Positions 43,739 through 52,251 are shown, counted from the first letter of the stretch. The stretch: DNA of 64,000 nucleotides from Micromonospora chersina (GCF_900091475.1 NZ_FMIB01000002.1:2046001-2110000), one strand, 5' to 3'. The notes: a model not told the origin generated them from the sequence alone. A program made the numbers and translations.

Positions 43739-44779
43739 TCAGACCAGGCCGGCTTCGCGGAGGAGTTTCCAGAGGCCGGCGCCGTCGGGGGCGGCCAGCC
43801 ACTTCTGGCCCACCGGGCCGGCCGAGGGGCGGCCGGGTGGGGTGGGCAGGCTGCCGGCGAGCACCGACTGGGTGGGCGAGAGGCGGCGGATCGCCACCCC
43901 GGCCACGTTGTCCGGGTGGGCGGCGGCGAACTCGCGGTAGATCTCCTGGTCGTGCTGCCCGTCGTCGCCGATGAGCAGCCAGCGGACGTCGGGGAACTCC
44001 CGGGCCAGCCGGGCCAGGGTGGCCCGCTTGTGTTCCCGGCCGCTGCGGAACCACCGGTCGGCCGTCGGCCCCCAGTCGGTGAGCAGCAGCGGACCGGCCG
44101 GGTAGAGGTGCCGGGAGAGGAACCGGGTCAGCGTCGGCGCGACGTTCCAGGCGCCGGTGGAGAGGTAGAAGACCGGCGCGCCGGGGTGGGCGGTGACGAG
44201 GCGCTCGTACAGCACCGCCATGCCGGGGACGGCGGCGCGGGCGTGCTCGTCGAGGACGAAGGTGTTCCAGGCGGCGAGCAGCGGCCGGGGCAGCGCGGTC
44301 ACCATGACCGTGTCGTCGATGTCGGAGAGGATGCCGAACCGGACCTCCGGGTCGAGGATGCGGACCAGCGCCTCCACGGGTTCGGCGTCGGCCACGCTGA
44401 GGCGTACGCAGCCCCAGCCCGGCGTGAAGTCGGCCTTGATGACGGTGTCGACGAAGCCGCTGCGGTCCGCTGTCGCCTCCTGGGTGGCGCCGCCCGCCTC
44501 GATGGTGACCTTCGCGTACTTGGCGGGCAGCGTGGTGAAGCTGCGCCAGCCGCGGACCTTCTCCAGCCGGCCGCGCTGGCGGGTGTCGGGGCGGCCGAGC
44601 AGCACCCGGCAGAGCACCCGCGCCCACCCGGGGGCGCCGTACCCGGCGTACGCGATGATGTTGACCTGCCACCCGGTGCGCCGCAGCCGGCGCTCCACCA
44701 GGCCGTGCAGCGCGTCCTCGATGCGGGCGGCCCGGTGCAGTTGCGGCACGGCCAGTTGGTCCGGTGGTGTGGGTGGCAC
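43739..44779 (-). CDS. App1-type (DUF2183) phosphatase-like protein
   Basis: A 346-residue homologue of the yeast actin-patch protein App1, a HAD-like phosphatidate phosphatase. The catalytic motif DIDDTV lies in RFGILSDIDDTVMVTALPRP. FYLSTGAWNVAPTLTRFL and HKRATLARLAREFPDVRWLLIGDDGQHDQEIY are typical of DUF2183. Bacterial members are widespread in actinobacteria and the substrate is unproven. The GTG at 44779 is chosen because AGGGTGA precedes it; an upstream ATG at 44815 has no ribosome site. It diverges from the membrane glycosyltransferase-like gene and converges on the repeat protein gene. Confidence 0.88.
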   Translation of the reverse strand: MPPTPPDQLAVPQLHRAARIEDALHGLVERRLRRTGWQVNIIAYAGYGAPGWARVLCRVLLGRPDTRQRGRLEKVRGWRSFTTLPAKYAKVTIEAGGATQEATADRSGFVDTVIKADFTPGWGCVRLSVADAEPVEALVRILDPEVRFGILSDIDDTVMVTALPRPLLAAWNTFVLDEHARAAVPGMAVLYERLVTAHPGAPVFYLSTGAWNVAPTLTRFLSRHLYPAGPLLLTDWGPTADRWFRSGREHKRATLARLAREFPDVRWLLIGDDGQHDQEIYREFAAAHPDNVAGVAIRRLSPTQSVLAGSLPTPPGRPSAGPVGQKWLAAPDGAGLWKLLREAGLV

Positions 44780-44897
44780 GCTGTCACCCTGCCACAACCC
44801 GCGCGCACCGGCCACGCGAGTGGTCTGCGCCGATCCCCCCGCCGCCCGTCGCCGGGCGTGACAGACTGCGGTCGAGGCGACGACGGGGGCGTTGGTC

Positions 44898-46508
44898 GTG
44901 TCGAGACCAGAGCGGGACCCGGGACGATGGCGTCCGGCGCTGGACCGGCCGGCGCTGGTGGCGCTGCTGCTCGGCGTCGCCGGGGTGGGCTACCGGCTGG
45001 TGCTGACGCTGCTCACCCTGCCCACCTCGAACAGCGACGAGGCGACCTTCGGCCTGGCCGCCCTGCACATCGCCACCGGCAACGAGCGGCCGGTCTTCCT
45101 CTACGGCCAGCGCTACATGGGCATGCTGGAGTCCTACCTGGCGGCGCCGCTGCTGGGCTGGGCCGGGGCGAGCTGGCCGGTGCTGCGGCTGCCGCTGCTG
45201 GCGCTCTTCGCGGTCTTCCTGTGGCTGGCGTACCGGCTGACCCGCCGGCTCTTCTCCCCCTGGCTGGCCACCGTCGTGGTGGGCCTGCTGGCGCTCGGCT
45301 CGGAGCGGGTGGTCCGCGACCAGCTCACCGCTGTCGGTGGCCGGCCGGAGGTGAAGCCGGCGGTGCTGGCGATGGTGCTGATCGCGGTGGCCCTCGGCGA
45401 GCGCCGGGTCCGGCACCGCTGGCTGGCCACCGGCCTGTTCGGGCTGCTGGCCGGGGTGGCGCTCTGGTCGGACTGGCTGATCGTGCCCTACCTGGCGGTG
45501 GCCGGGTTGCTGCTGCTGTGGGCCGCGCCCCGGGACCTGGTGGGCTGGCCGGGGGTGCTGCTCGTGGTGGGGTTCGTGCTCGGTGTGGCGCCGATGGTGA
45601 AGGACAACCTGGTCGCCCCGGACGGGCAGGACTCGCTGTCGGTGTTCCGGGAGATCAGCACGAAGGACGGCGCGACGCCGTCGCTGGCCGAGCGGCTGCA
45701 CGGCGGGCTGCTGGAGGGGGTGCCGCTGGCCTCCGGGCTCTGCCCCATGGACGGCTGCGCCCGCTGGGCGCAGTGGTTCGGGCTGCTCTATCCGGTGCTG
45801 CTGGTGGCCGCCGCCGGGCTCGGGCTTGTCGCGTTCCGCCGGGCCGCCGACCCGCCCGCGCGGACCCGGACCGTGGCGATCCTCGCCCTGGTCGCCGGGG
45901 CGGCGCTGACCCTGCTGGCGTACGTGCGCAGCCCGCTCGCCGCGACCGACCCGCTCGGCAACTCCCGCTACCTGTCGGTGCTCCAGATCTCGCTTCCGGC
46001 GGTGCTCTGGCCGCTCTGGCGGGCCGCCGCGCACGCGGTCCGGGCCACCGCGGGCGGGGCGGCCCGGCTCGCCGGCGCGCTGGCCGGTGTGGTGCTGGCC
46101 GCGCTGGTGGCCGCCACCCTCGCGGGCACCGTGGCGTTCGTGGCGGACGCCCCGTCGCTGCGGGCCGAGGAGCGGCAGGCGCGGGAGCTGGCCGACGCGG
46201 TGCGCCGGGCCGGGCTGCGCGAGGTGTACGGGGACTACTGGACCTGCAACAGGTTGATCTTCAACACCGGCGAGGCGGTGGTCTGCGCGGTGCTCGACGG
46301 CGACCTGAGCCCGGGGCAGAACCGCTACCCGGCGTACTGGAAGCGGGTGGGGCGGGCGGCCCGACCCGGGTACGTGGTGGCCGTCGGCTCGTCCGCGGAG
46401 CGCGGGCTGCGCCGGATGCTCGGTGACCGGGCCGACGCGGCGCTGGTGGCCGAGGTGGGCGGCTATCGGGTGTACCACCCGGACGCCGCCGTGCGGCCGT
46501 GGCGCTGA
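44898..46508 (+). CDS. Polytopic glycosyltransferase-like membrane protein (GT-C/GT39-like)
   Basis: A 536-residue membrane protein with about ten hydrophobic segments. The first extracytoplasmic loop contains NSDEATFGLAALHIATGNERPVF, an acidic SDEA motif placed like the catalytic Asp of GT-C enzymes of the PMT/ArnT type that use polyprenyl-phosphate sugars. Next comes a conserved-looking YGQRYMGMLESYLAAPL. A C-terminal soluble part (about 420-536, with YWTCNRLIFNTGEAVVC) would lie outside the cell. The role is probably surface glycan or protein glycosylation, with donor and acceptor unknown. GTG 44898 is preferred over TTG 44892. It ends 22 bases before yaaA. Confidence 0.8.
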   Translation: MSRPERDPGRWRPALDRPALVALLLGVAGVGYRLVLTLLTLPTSNSDEATFGLAALHIATGNERPVFLYGQRYMGMLESYLAAPLLGWAGASWPVLRLPLLALFAVFLWLAYRLTRRLFSPWLATVVVGLLALGSERVVRDQLTAVGGRPEVKPAVLAMVLIAVALGERRVRHRWLATGLFGLLAGVALWSDWLIVPYLAVAGLLLLWAAPRDLVGWPGVLLVVGFVLGVAPMVKDNLVAPDGQDSLSVFREISTKDGATPSLAERLHGGLLEGVPLASGLCPMDGCARWAQWFGLLYPVLLVAAAGLGLVAFRRAADPPARTRTVAILALVAGAALTLLAYVRSPLAATDPLGNSRYLSVLQISLPAVLWPLWRAAAHAVRATAGGAARLAGALAGVVLAALVAATLAGTVAFVADAPSLRAEERQARELADAVRRAGLREVYGDYWTCNRLIFNTGEAVVCAVLDGDLSPGQNRYPAYWKRVGRAARPGYVVAVGSSAERGLRRMLGDRADAALVAEVGGYRVYHPDAAVRPWR

Positions 46509-46518
46509 ACCCGGGCCG

Positions 46519-46524
46519 TACGCT
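46519..46524 (+). promoter_or_regulatory. -10 element of yaaA (leaderless)
   Basis: TACGCT, six bases before the ATG at 46531, in the short gap after the upstream membrane protein gene. Confidence 0.55.
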
Positions 46525-46530
46525 GTGCCG

Positions 46531-47328
46531 ATGCTCATCCTGCTGCCCCCGTCGGAGGGGAAGGCCGAGGCCGGCACCGGCCGGCGGCTGGACCTGTCGA
46601 AGCTCTCCCTGCCGGAGCTGAACCCGGCCCGGGAGGAGGTGCTCGCCGCCCTCGTCGACCTCTGCGCCGGCCCGGACGAGGCGGCGGCTCGCGAGGCGCT
46701 GGGCCTGAGCGAGGGGCAGCGCGGCGAGTTGCGGCGCAACGCGCGGCTGCGGGCGGCGGCCACCGCGCCGGCCGGGCGGATCTACACGGGGGTGCTCTAC
46801 GAGGCGCTCGACCTGGCCACGCTGCCTCCGGCGGCCGAGCGGCTGGCCCGCCGCTCGGTGCTGGTCAGCTCGGGCCTGTGGGGCGCGGTGCGCCTCACCG
46901 ACCGGATCCCGCCCTACCGCTGCCCGGTCGGGGCGCGGCTGCCGGGCGTCGGGGCGCTGTCGGCGTACTGGCGCGCGGCGCTGGCGGGGGCCATGGCGGC
47001 GGCCGCCGGGAAGGGTCCGGTGCTGGACCTGCGCTCCGGCGCGTACGCGGCCACCTGGGCGCCGCGCGGGGCGGTCGCCGAGCGCACCGTGACCGTGCGG
47101 GTGCTGCACGAGCGGGAGGTCGACGGGGTGCCGACCCGGTCGGTGGTGAGCCACTTCAACAAGGCCACCAAGGGCCGGCTGGTGCGCGACCTGCTCACCG
47201 CCGGTGCCGGACCGCGGACCGCCGACGCGCTGGTCGGGGCGCTGCGCGAGCTGAAGTACCAGGTCGAGGAGCAGCCGCGGGCGGCCGGTCGCCCCCGCCA
47301 GGTCGACGTGGTCGTCACCGAGCTCTGA
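46531..47328 (+). CDS. yaaA: YaaA-family peroxide stress protein
   Basis: A 265-residue cytoplasmic DUF328/UPF0246 protein. LLPPSEGKAEAGTG at the N-terminus and SHFNKATKGRLVRDL near the C-terminus are the family signatures, with the central VSSGLWGAVRLTDRIPPYR. E. coli YaaA lowers free iron during peroxide stress and binds DNA, and the same role is plausible but unproven here. An in-frame extension upstream to 46423 exists but would overlap the previous gene. The -10 at 46519-46524 fixes the ATG at 46531. Confidence 0.93.
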   Translation: MLILLPPSEGKAEAGTGRRLDLSKLSLPELNPAREEVLAALVDLCAGPDEAAAREALGLSEGQRGELRRNARLRAAATAPAGRIYTGVLYEALDLATLPPAAERLARRSVLVSSGLWGAVRLTDRIPPYRCPVGARLPGVGALSAYWRAALAGAMAAAAGKGPVLDLRSGAYAATWAPRGAVAERTVTVRVLHEREVDGVPTRSVVSHFNKATKGRLVRDLLTAGAGPRTADALVGALRELKYQVEEQPRAAGRPRQVDVVVTEL

Positions 47329-47340
47329 GGGCGGCTTGCC

Positions 47341-47410
47341 GCAAATTTTGCTCAAGGCTCGGTCGCAGCGGTTTCGCGGTGCCGACGGCGGGGGCCACGG
47401 TTAGGGAACC
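47341..47410 (+). promoter_or_regulatory. Upstream region of the WhiA-like gene with small palindromes
   Basis: An AT-rich interrupted palindrome GCAAA-T-TTTGC (47341-47351) is framed by CTTG and CAAG a few bases further out. A second dyad, GGTT-AGGG-AACC (47399-47410), follows and includes the -10-like TTAGGG. A regulated promoter is a reasonable reading, but no -35/-10 pair is convincing. Confidence 0.35.
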
Positions 47411-47436
47411 CCGACGCCGACCAAGGAGCTGTTCCG

Positions 47437-48105
47437 ATGGCCCCCGAGTCCACCGCACTGCTCGACCGGCCCCGCCAGTCGTCACCGCCTCCGCCCCTGG
47501 ACTGGCTCACCCTGGCCGACGCCTTCGAGGTCGCCTGCCTGGTGCGCTGCACGCCGCCACCGGCCACCGACGCCCGCCGAACCGACGTCGGGGCGTACCG
47601 GGGCGGGATCGCCGAGTTCAACCGCGAGGACGCCGCGCACCGGATGCGGCAGCTGCTGCACCGGCTGGACGTGCCGGTGGAGCACGAGCTGGCCACGGGC
47701 GGCCTGCGCCGCCGGTACGAGCTGCACCGGCTGTCGGTGCCCCGGGAGCACCGGCCGGCGTACGCGACCCTGCTGGAGGCCGGCTGGCGGCAGGGCCGCC
47801 GGGAGCTGCTCGGCGGGCCCTTCCCCGGGGCGTCCACGGCCCGGCGGGTGTGGCGGCCCCGACTGGCGGCCGCGGCGTGGCGGGCGGCGCTGCTGGCCGG
47901 CGGCCGGCACGTACGCCGGCACAGCCTCGGCATCCGGCTGGCCGACCGGGACCTGGCCGCGGTGCTGGTCCGGAGCGCGGCGTTGCTGGACGTGCCGGCG
48001 GTGCTGCGGCCCGGCTCGGGCTGTTTCCTGGTGAGCGTGGCCAACGGGCCGCACCGGGTGCGGATCACCGAGAGCGCGAAGCTGGCCCCCGCCGCGGCCT
48101 GCTGA
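47437..48105 (+). CDS. WhiA N-terminal (LAGLIDADG-like) domain protein without HTH
   Basis: A 222-residue protein. From memory of Streptomyces WhiA, its order of elements matches the N-terminal homing-endonuclease-like part. An early DAFEVACLVRC and EDAAHRMRQLLHRLDVP are followed by the GGLRRRYELHRL strand. A second repeat begins AAAWRAALLAGGRHVRRHSLGIRLA and continues to LLDVPAVLRPGSGCFLVSV. WhiA itself has a further C-terminal helix-turn-helix domain, which is absent here; the protein ends at about the point where it would begin. The function is unknown, and a partner or antagonist of WhiA is one speculation. The ATG has AAGGAG eight bases upstream. The gene stands alone, not in the yvcK-whiA cluster. 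Confidence 0.6.
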   Translation: MAPESTALLDRPRQSSPPPPLDWLTLADAFEVACLVRCTPPPATDARRTDVGAYRGGIAEFNREDAAHRMRQLLHRLDVPVEHELATGGLRRRYELHRLSVPREHRPAYATLLEAGWRQGRRELLGGPFPGASTARRVWRPRLAAAAWRAALLAGGRHVRRHSLGIRLADRDLAAVLVRSAALLDVPAVLRPGSGCFLVSVANGPHRVRITESAKLAPAAAC

Positions 48106-48207
48106 CCGCGGCACCCGAGCCCCGCCCACGGTCACCGCACGGCCGCGGGGGCGGAGTCGGGTGGCCGGGCTTGCGCGGCGGGTGGTCGGCGGCGCACAGT
48201 TCAGCCC

Positions 48208-49158
48208 GTGAGCCGACACTGGTCTGTGCGCGGCCGGCGCCGGACCGCGGCCCCGCTGGCGCTGTTGCTGCTGCTCGTGGCCGGCCTGGCCGGCTGCCGG
48301 GACGAGCCCACCGAGCCGGTGCGGATCCGGATCGCGACCGGCAGCCCGACCGCCGTCTACCACGCCTTCGGCCAGTCGCTGGCCGCCCTGCTCAACCGGG
48401 AGCTGCCCGGCGTGCGGGCCAGCGTGGTGGTCACGGCGGCGTCCGCGCAGAACGTGCGGCTGGTCGGCGCCGGCGAGGCGGAGCTGGGCTTCACCCAGGC
48501 CGACGTGCTGCCGCCGCACGCGCCGGAGCACCCCACGGTGCTCGCCGTGGCCCGGGTCTACGACGACCTGCTGCACCTCGTCACCACCGCCGGCGGCCCG
48601 GTACGCACCCTCGCCGACCTGCGCGGGCGGCGGGTGTCGGTGGGCGCCGACGGCTCCGGCACCGAGGTCACCGCCACCCGGCTGCTCACCGTGGCCCAGC
48701 TCGGCGGCACGGTGGTGCAGGAGCACCTCGGCCTGGACGACTCGGTGGCGGCGCTGCGTGCCGGCCGGATCGACGCCTTCTTCTTCTCCGGCGGCCTGCC
48801 GGTCCGCGGCGTCGCGGAGCTGGCCGGGCGCACCTCGATCCGGATGGTCGACCTGGGCGAGTGGACCGAGCCGCTGCGCAGCGGCTACGGGCAGGTCTAC
48901 GTGACACGGGACATCCCCCGCTCGGTCTACGGGTCGGACCCGGTCAGCACGGTGGCGAACCCGAACTACCTGATCGTCCGCGCCGACCTGCCGACGGAGC
49001 TGGTGCGCGAGGTGACCCGGCTGCTGATGGAGCGCCGGGAGGAATTGGCCGCCGCGCACCCGGCGGCCGGCCGGATGAGTCCCCGGGCCGCGATCGTCAC
49101 CACCCCGCTGCCGCTGCATCCGGGCGCGGCGGAGTGGTACCGCGCCACCAAACCCTGA
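48208..49158 (+). CDS. TAXI-family TRAP-type solute-binding lipoprotein
   Basis: A 316-residue extracytoplasmic binding protein. Its type II signal peptide has lipobox LAGC (Cys30) after a hydrophobic run. The mature part has the TAXI layout: RIATGSPTAVYHAFGQSLAALLNRE near the N-terminus, SAQNVRLVGAGEAELGFTQAD, LADLRGRRVSVGADGSGTEVTATRLL and IDAFFFSGG. TAXI proteins normally serve TRAP transporters with DctQM-type membrane subunits, and none is present here. Instead a histidine kinase and response regulator gene pair converges on it, eight bases from its stop. A sensory role with that pair is plausible. The ligand is unknown (glutamate-like or aromatic acids in studied members). Confidence 0.9.
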   Translation: MSRHWSVRGRRRTAAPLALLLLLVAGLAGCRDEPTEPVRIRIATGSPTAVYHAFGQSLAALLNRELPGVRASVVVTAASAQNVRLVGAGEAELGFTQADVLPPHAPEHPTVLAVARVYDDLLHLVTTAGGPVRTLADLRGRRVSVGADGSGTEVTATRLLTVAQLGGTVVQEHLGLDDSVAALRAGRIDAFFFSGGLPVRGVAELAGRTSIRMVDLGEWTEPLRSGYGQVYVTRDIPRSVYGSDPVSTVANPNYLIVRADLPTELVREVTRLLMERREELAAAHPAAGRMSPRAAIVTTPLPLHPGAAEWYRATKP

Positions 49159-49165
49159 CGCGGGG

Positions 49166-50620
49166 TCAGCGCCGCCCGGCCTCGGAGCCGACCCGCGCGA
49201 CCGGGCCGTCAACGGGCGCCGCGGCCGGTCCGTCCGGCTCGGCGGGCTCGTCGTCGGGGGCCGGGAACCACACCTCGGCGACCAGCCCCCGGGGCTCGCC
49301 CTGGCGCATGGTGAGCCGACCGTCGGAGGCGTCGACGAGCACCGCGACGATGGTCAGCCCGAGCCCGGCGCCGTCGACGTTCTGCACGTCGGGGGCTCGC
49401 CAGAACCGCTCGGTGGCCTGGTCGAGCTGGCTGGCCGTCATGCCGGGGCCGGTGTCCCGCACCTCCAGGGCGGTCCCGCCGTCGGCCCGCCGTACGGTCA
49501 CCGTCACCGCTCCCCCGGCGCCGCTGAACTTGACCGCGTTGTCGATCAGCGCGTCGAGCGCCTGGTCGATGGCGGTCGGCACGGTCCGGGCGTACGCGGG
49601 CGCCCCGGTCGTGTCGAGCGCGAGGGTGACCGACCGGTGCCGGGCCAGCGGCAGCCAGGCCGCCACCCGGGAGGCGGCGATGCCGGCGGCATCGACGGTG
49701 ACCCGCTGGTTCTCCTCCCGCTCGGCGCGGGCCAGGGTGAGCAGCGCGTCGAGCACGGTGGCCAGCCGGTCGGTCTCCTCCAACGCCAGCCGGTGCTCGG
49801 CCCGGCCGTCGGGGTCGGTCAGGCTCGGTCCCAGCTCCTCCACCCGCAGCCGCAACGCGGTCAGCGGGTTGCGCAGCTGGTGGCTGGCGTGCGCGACGAA
49901 CGCCCGCTGCCGGTCCATCACGTCGGAGACCGCGTCGGCCATGTCGTTGAAGCTGGTCGCCAGGCGGCGCAGCTCGGGCGGGCCGAGCCGGGGGCGGACC
50001 CGGGCCCGCCGGTGCCCCTCGGCGATCTCGTGGGTGACCGCGTCCAGCTCGGTGACCGGGCGCAGCACCCAGCCGGCCAGCCCGAACGCCGTGGAGACGC
50101 AGGCCAGCACCGCGAGCAGGCCGATCCCGGCCAGCAGCAGCCACCAGGCGGTGACGGTGCGGCGCACCTTTGCCGCCGGGGTCGTGGTGATCACGGCGCC
50201 GAGCACCTCGCCGCCGTCGTTGATCGGGACCGCCACCACGAGCGGCCCGTCCACCCACGGCCAGACCGACTCCGGCCCGCTGAACTGCTGTCCGGAGAGC
50301 GCGGTGTCCAGGGCCGGGTCGGTGCCCGCGCCGAACTCCCAGCGGGCCGAGGCGGCCACGGTGCGGCGGTCCCGGTCCACCACGGCGGCGCCGACGCCGT
50401 AGAGGTCGTCGTAGGCGGCCAGTTCCCCGTCGAGCGGGCCGGGGGTGCCGCCGCGCAGCGCCGGGCCGGCCAGCGAGGCGAACCGGGTGGCGTCGGCGAG
50501 CCGGTCGGCGCGGACCCGGTCGGTCTCCCGGGTGGCCAGGGTGGCGGCGAGGGGGGTCTCCAGGGCGAGCAGCACCAGCACCATCAGCAGCAGATAGCTG
50601 ATCACCAGCCGGCGGCGCAC
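49166..50620 (-). CDS. Sensor histidine kinase of the TAXI-associated two-component system
   Basis: A 484-residue membrane kinase. TM1 at about 7-26, an extracytoplasmic sensor region of about 130 residues, and TM2 at about 160-185 are followed by a HAMP linker (LRPVTELDAVTHEIAEGHR). The HisKA domain has His247 in HASHQLRNPLTAL, and the HATPase_c domain has IDNAVKFSG (N box), DTGPGM (G1) and GAGLGLTIV (G2). The C-terminal tail is Pro/Asp-rich. The GTG start at 50620 follows GAGGAGG and lies 10 bases after the response regulator gene, so the two are one operon. The extracytoplasmic domain could read the TAXI lipoprotein encoded convergently next door (inferred). Confidence 0.94.
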   Translation of the reverse strand: MRRRLVISYLLLMVLVLLALETPLAATLATRETDRVRADRLADATRFASLAGPALRGGTPGPLDGELAAYDDLYGVGAAVVDRDRRTVAASARWEFGAGTDPALDTALSGQQFSGPESVWPWVDGPLVVAVPINDGGEVLGAVITTTPAAKVRRTVTAWWLLLAGIGLLAVLACVSTAFGLAGWVLRPVTELDAVTHEIAEGHRRARVRPRLGPPELRRLATSFNDMADAVSDVMDRQRAFVAHASHQLRNPLTALRLRVEELGPSLTDPDGRAEHRLALEETDRLATVLDALLTLARAEREENQRVTVDAAGIAASRVAAWLPLARHRSVTLALDTTGAPAYARTVPTAIDQALDALIDNAVKFSGAGGAVTVTVRRADGGTALEVRDTGPGMTASQLDQATERFWRAPDVQNVDGAGLGLTIVAVLVDASDGRLTMRQGEPRGLVAEVWFPAPDDEPAEPDGPAAAPVDGPVARVGSEAGRR

Positions 50621-50630
50621 CGGGGCCTCC

Positions 50631-51299
50631 TCACTCGCCGCGGAGCCGGTAGCCGACCCCGCGGACGGTCTCGACGAGCGTCGGGTCGCCGAGCTTGCCG
50701 CGCAGCGAGCCGACGTGCACCTCGACGGTGTGCCGGTCGGCCCAGGTGGTGCCCCAGACGTCGAGCAGGATCCGGTCCCGGGGCACGGCCACCCCGGGCT
50801 GGCGGGCCAGGGAGAGCAGGATGTCGAACTCCTTGCGGGTGAGCGCCACCGGCCGGCCCGCCACCGTGACGGTCCGGCCGCCCACGTCGATGCGGACGGC
50901 CCCCGCCTCGATGTGGTGGCGTTCCGGCACGGTGTGCGCGGCGCGGCGCAGCACCGCCTCGATCCGCGCCTGGAGCTCCACCATCGAGAACGGCTTGACC
51001 ACGTAGTCGTCGGCGCCCAGCCGCAGCCCGAGCACCCGGTCGCGTTCCTCGCCCCGGGCGGTCACCGCGATGATGCCGAGCTGGCTGCTGCGCCGGCGCA
51101 GCTCCCGGCACAGGTCGGTGCCGTCGCCGTCGGGCAGGGTCAGGTCGAGCAGCACCAGGTCGCACGGCGCGGCGGAGAGCGCGGCCCCGACGGTGGCGGC
51201 GTGCTCGACCTCGTATCCGCGCCGGGTCAGCGCGGACGACAGGGCGGCGGCCACCCGCCGATCGTCCTCGACCAGGAGGATCCGCACCCGTGTCTCCAT
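50631..51299 (-). CDS. OmpR/PhoB-family response regulator
   Basis: A 222-residue regulator. The receiver domain has acidic residues Glu11-Asp12-Asp13, phospho-acceptor Asp52 (LLDLTLPDGDG), Thr80 and Lys102 (VKPF). A winged-helix DNA-binding domain from about 130 has LTRKEFDILLSLA and the recognition region HTVEVHVGSLRGKLG ending in VRGVGYRLR. It is transcribed before, and with, the histidine kinase. The ATG at 51299 precedes ETRVRILLVEDD. The frame is open further upstream, but homology starts here. Targets are unknown and the TAXI lipoprotein gene is a candidate. Confidence 0.94.
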   Translation of the reverse strand: METRVRILLVEDDRRVAAALSSALTRRGYEVEHAATVGAALSAAPCDLVLLDLTLPDGDGTDLCRELRRRSSQLGIIAVTARGEERDRVLGLRLGADDYVVKPFSMVELQARIEAVLRRAAHTVPERHHIEAGAVRIDVGGRTVTVAGRPVALTRKEFDILLSLARQPGVAVPRDRILLDVWGTTWADRHTVEVHVGSLRGKLGDPTLVETVRGVGYRLRGE

Positions 51300-51472
51300 C
51301 CGCTCGACGTGCTGCCCTGGGAATGGTGGCAGACACGGCCCGGCAAGGGGAGACCCCGGGCGCACCGTGCGAACCGGGCACGCCGCCGGTGAGCTGAGGT
51401 TCCGCCTGGTGTTCGCGGCTGCTGCCACACCGGAGTCCCCGGTCACCGACCCCGCCGGCGCCCCTGCCGCCG

Positions 51473-51786
51473 TCAGATGCCGAAGACCTCGTCCGCGGTG
51501 GCGTCCCGGACCCCGTCGGTGAAGCCGCGGAAGCCCGGGTCGGCGTGGCTGGCCGGCACGCTCGTCACGTTCTCGCCGGTGGCCTCGGTGACGGCGTCGA
51601 CAAGCGGCGGGAAGTCGATCTCGGCGTCGTTGAAGGAGTCGTCGTCGGCCTGCCCGAGGTTGATCACCTGCTGGACGTCCTCGGTCGGGGTGTCCGGGGG
51701 TCACCGGCCCAGTCGGTGCCGGCCCGGTAGCACTCGTCGTAGACGCCCCGCTGGCCGTCGGTCCAGTCGCCGTCGTAACCCTGCAT
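51473..51786 (-). pseudogene. Small acidic protein gene split by a frameshift in a C-run
   Basis: An ATG at 51786 with GGAGGGG upstream opens MQGYDGDWTDGQRGVYDECY and continues to GTDWAGD. It then runs into a stop at 51664. The -1 neighbouring frame carries DTPTEDVQQVINLGQADDDS and a well-formed acidic protein to 51473. The two join in frame if the five-C run (minus strand, 51700-51696) had six C or three. Joined, it is a protein of about 104 residues with an acidic body and aromatic N-terminus; no known family is recognised. Either a recent inactivating slip or a homopolymer sequencing error explains it. It lies between the response regulator and DUF952 genes. Confidence 0.65.
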
Positions 51787-51886
51787 GCCCACCCCTCCGC
51801 GGCCGCCGCACCCCGAGCATGCGGGCTCGGGGCGGCAACCGGAGGCGTACACCGGAACCGGCCCACGGCGGGCGGTCGCCGGTCTC

Positions 51887-51892
51887 TAGGCT
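51887..51892 (+). promoter_or_regulatory. -10 element of the DUF952 gene (leaderless)
   Basis: TAGGCT lies six bases before a GTG at 51899. The ATG at 51896 is only three bases away and would sit upstream of the expected transcription start. Confidence 0.5.
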
Positions 51893-51898
51893 GCGATG

Positions 51899-52237
51899 GT
51901 GATCTACAAGATTCTGGCCACCAGCGAGTGGGAGCAGGCGCAGGAGGCCGGGCGGTTCACCGGCACCGCGATGGACCAGCAGGACGGTTTCATCCACCTG
52001 TCGGCGGCGGACCAGGTGGTGGAGACGGCCCGCCGGGTCTTCGCCGGGGTCGCCGGCCTCACCCTGCTCGCCGTGGACGAGGCGCGGCTCGGCGACGCGC
52101 TGCGCTGGGAGGTGTCCCGGGGCGGGGCGCTGTTCCCGCACCTCTACGCCCCGCTGCCGGTCGACGCGGTGCTGGCCGCGCACGCCCTGCCCGCCGACCG
52201 GCCCGCCGCCGACGCGGTGGCGGAACTGGTCGCCTGA
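51899..52237 (+). CDS. DUF952 domain protein
   Basis: The 112-residue protein spans a single DUF952 domain: IYKILATSEWEQAQEAGRF at the start, DGFIHLSAADQV in the middle and LFPHLYAPLPVDAV at the end. These are the conserved parts of this small family of unknown function, sometimes linked to glutathione S-transferase-like folds. The start is GTG 51899 if the message is leaderless, or ATG 51896 otherwise; the products differ by one residue. It is monocistronic as far as can be seen. A GC hairpin (52289-52311) lies downstream without a T-run. Confidence 0.9.
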   Translation: MIYKILATSEWEQAQEAGRFTGTAMDQQDGFIHLSAADQVVETARRVFAGVAGLTLLAVDEARLGDALRWEVSRGGALFPHLYAPLPVDAVLAAHALPADRPAADAVAELVA

Positions 52238-52245
52238 CGGCTCGT

Positions 52246-52251
52246 TATGCT
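52246..52251 (+). promoter_or_regulatory. Candidate -10 element of the WbpD-like gene
   Basis: TATGCT in the gap after the DUF952 gene would give a leader of about 130 bases, which includes a GC-rich hairpin at 52289-52311 (GGCCGGGC arms). Confidence 0.35.

Noticed and set aside
46423..46530. Upstream extension of yaaA to an in-frame start at 46423
   Set aside because: It would overlap the end of the membrane protein gene, and the family signature begins at the ATG at 46531, which has a -10 six bases upstream.
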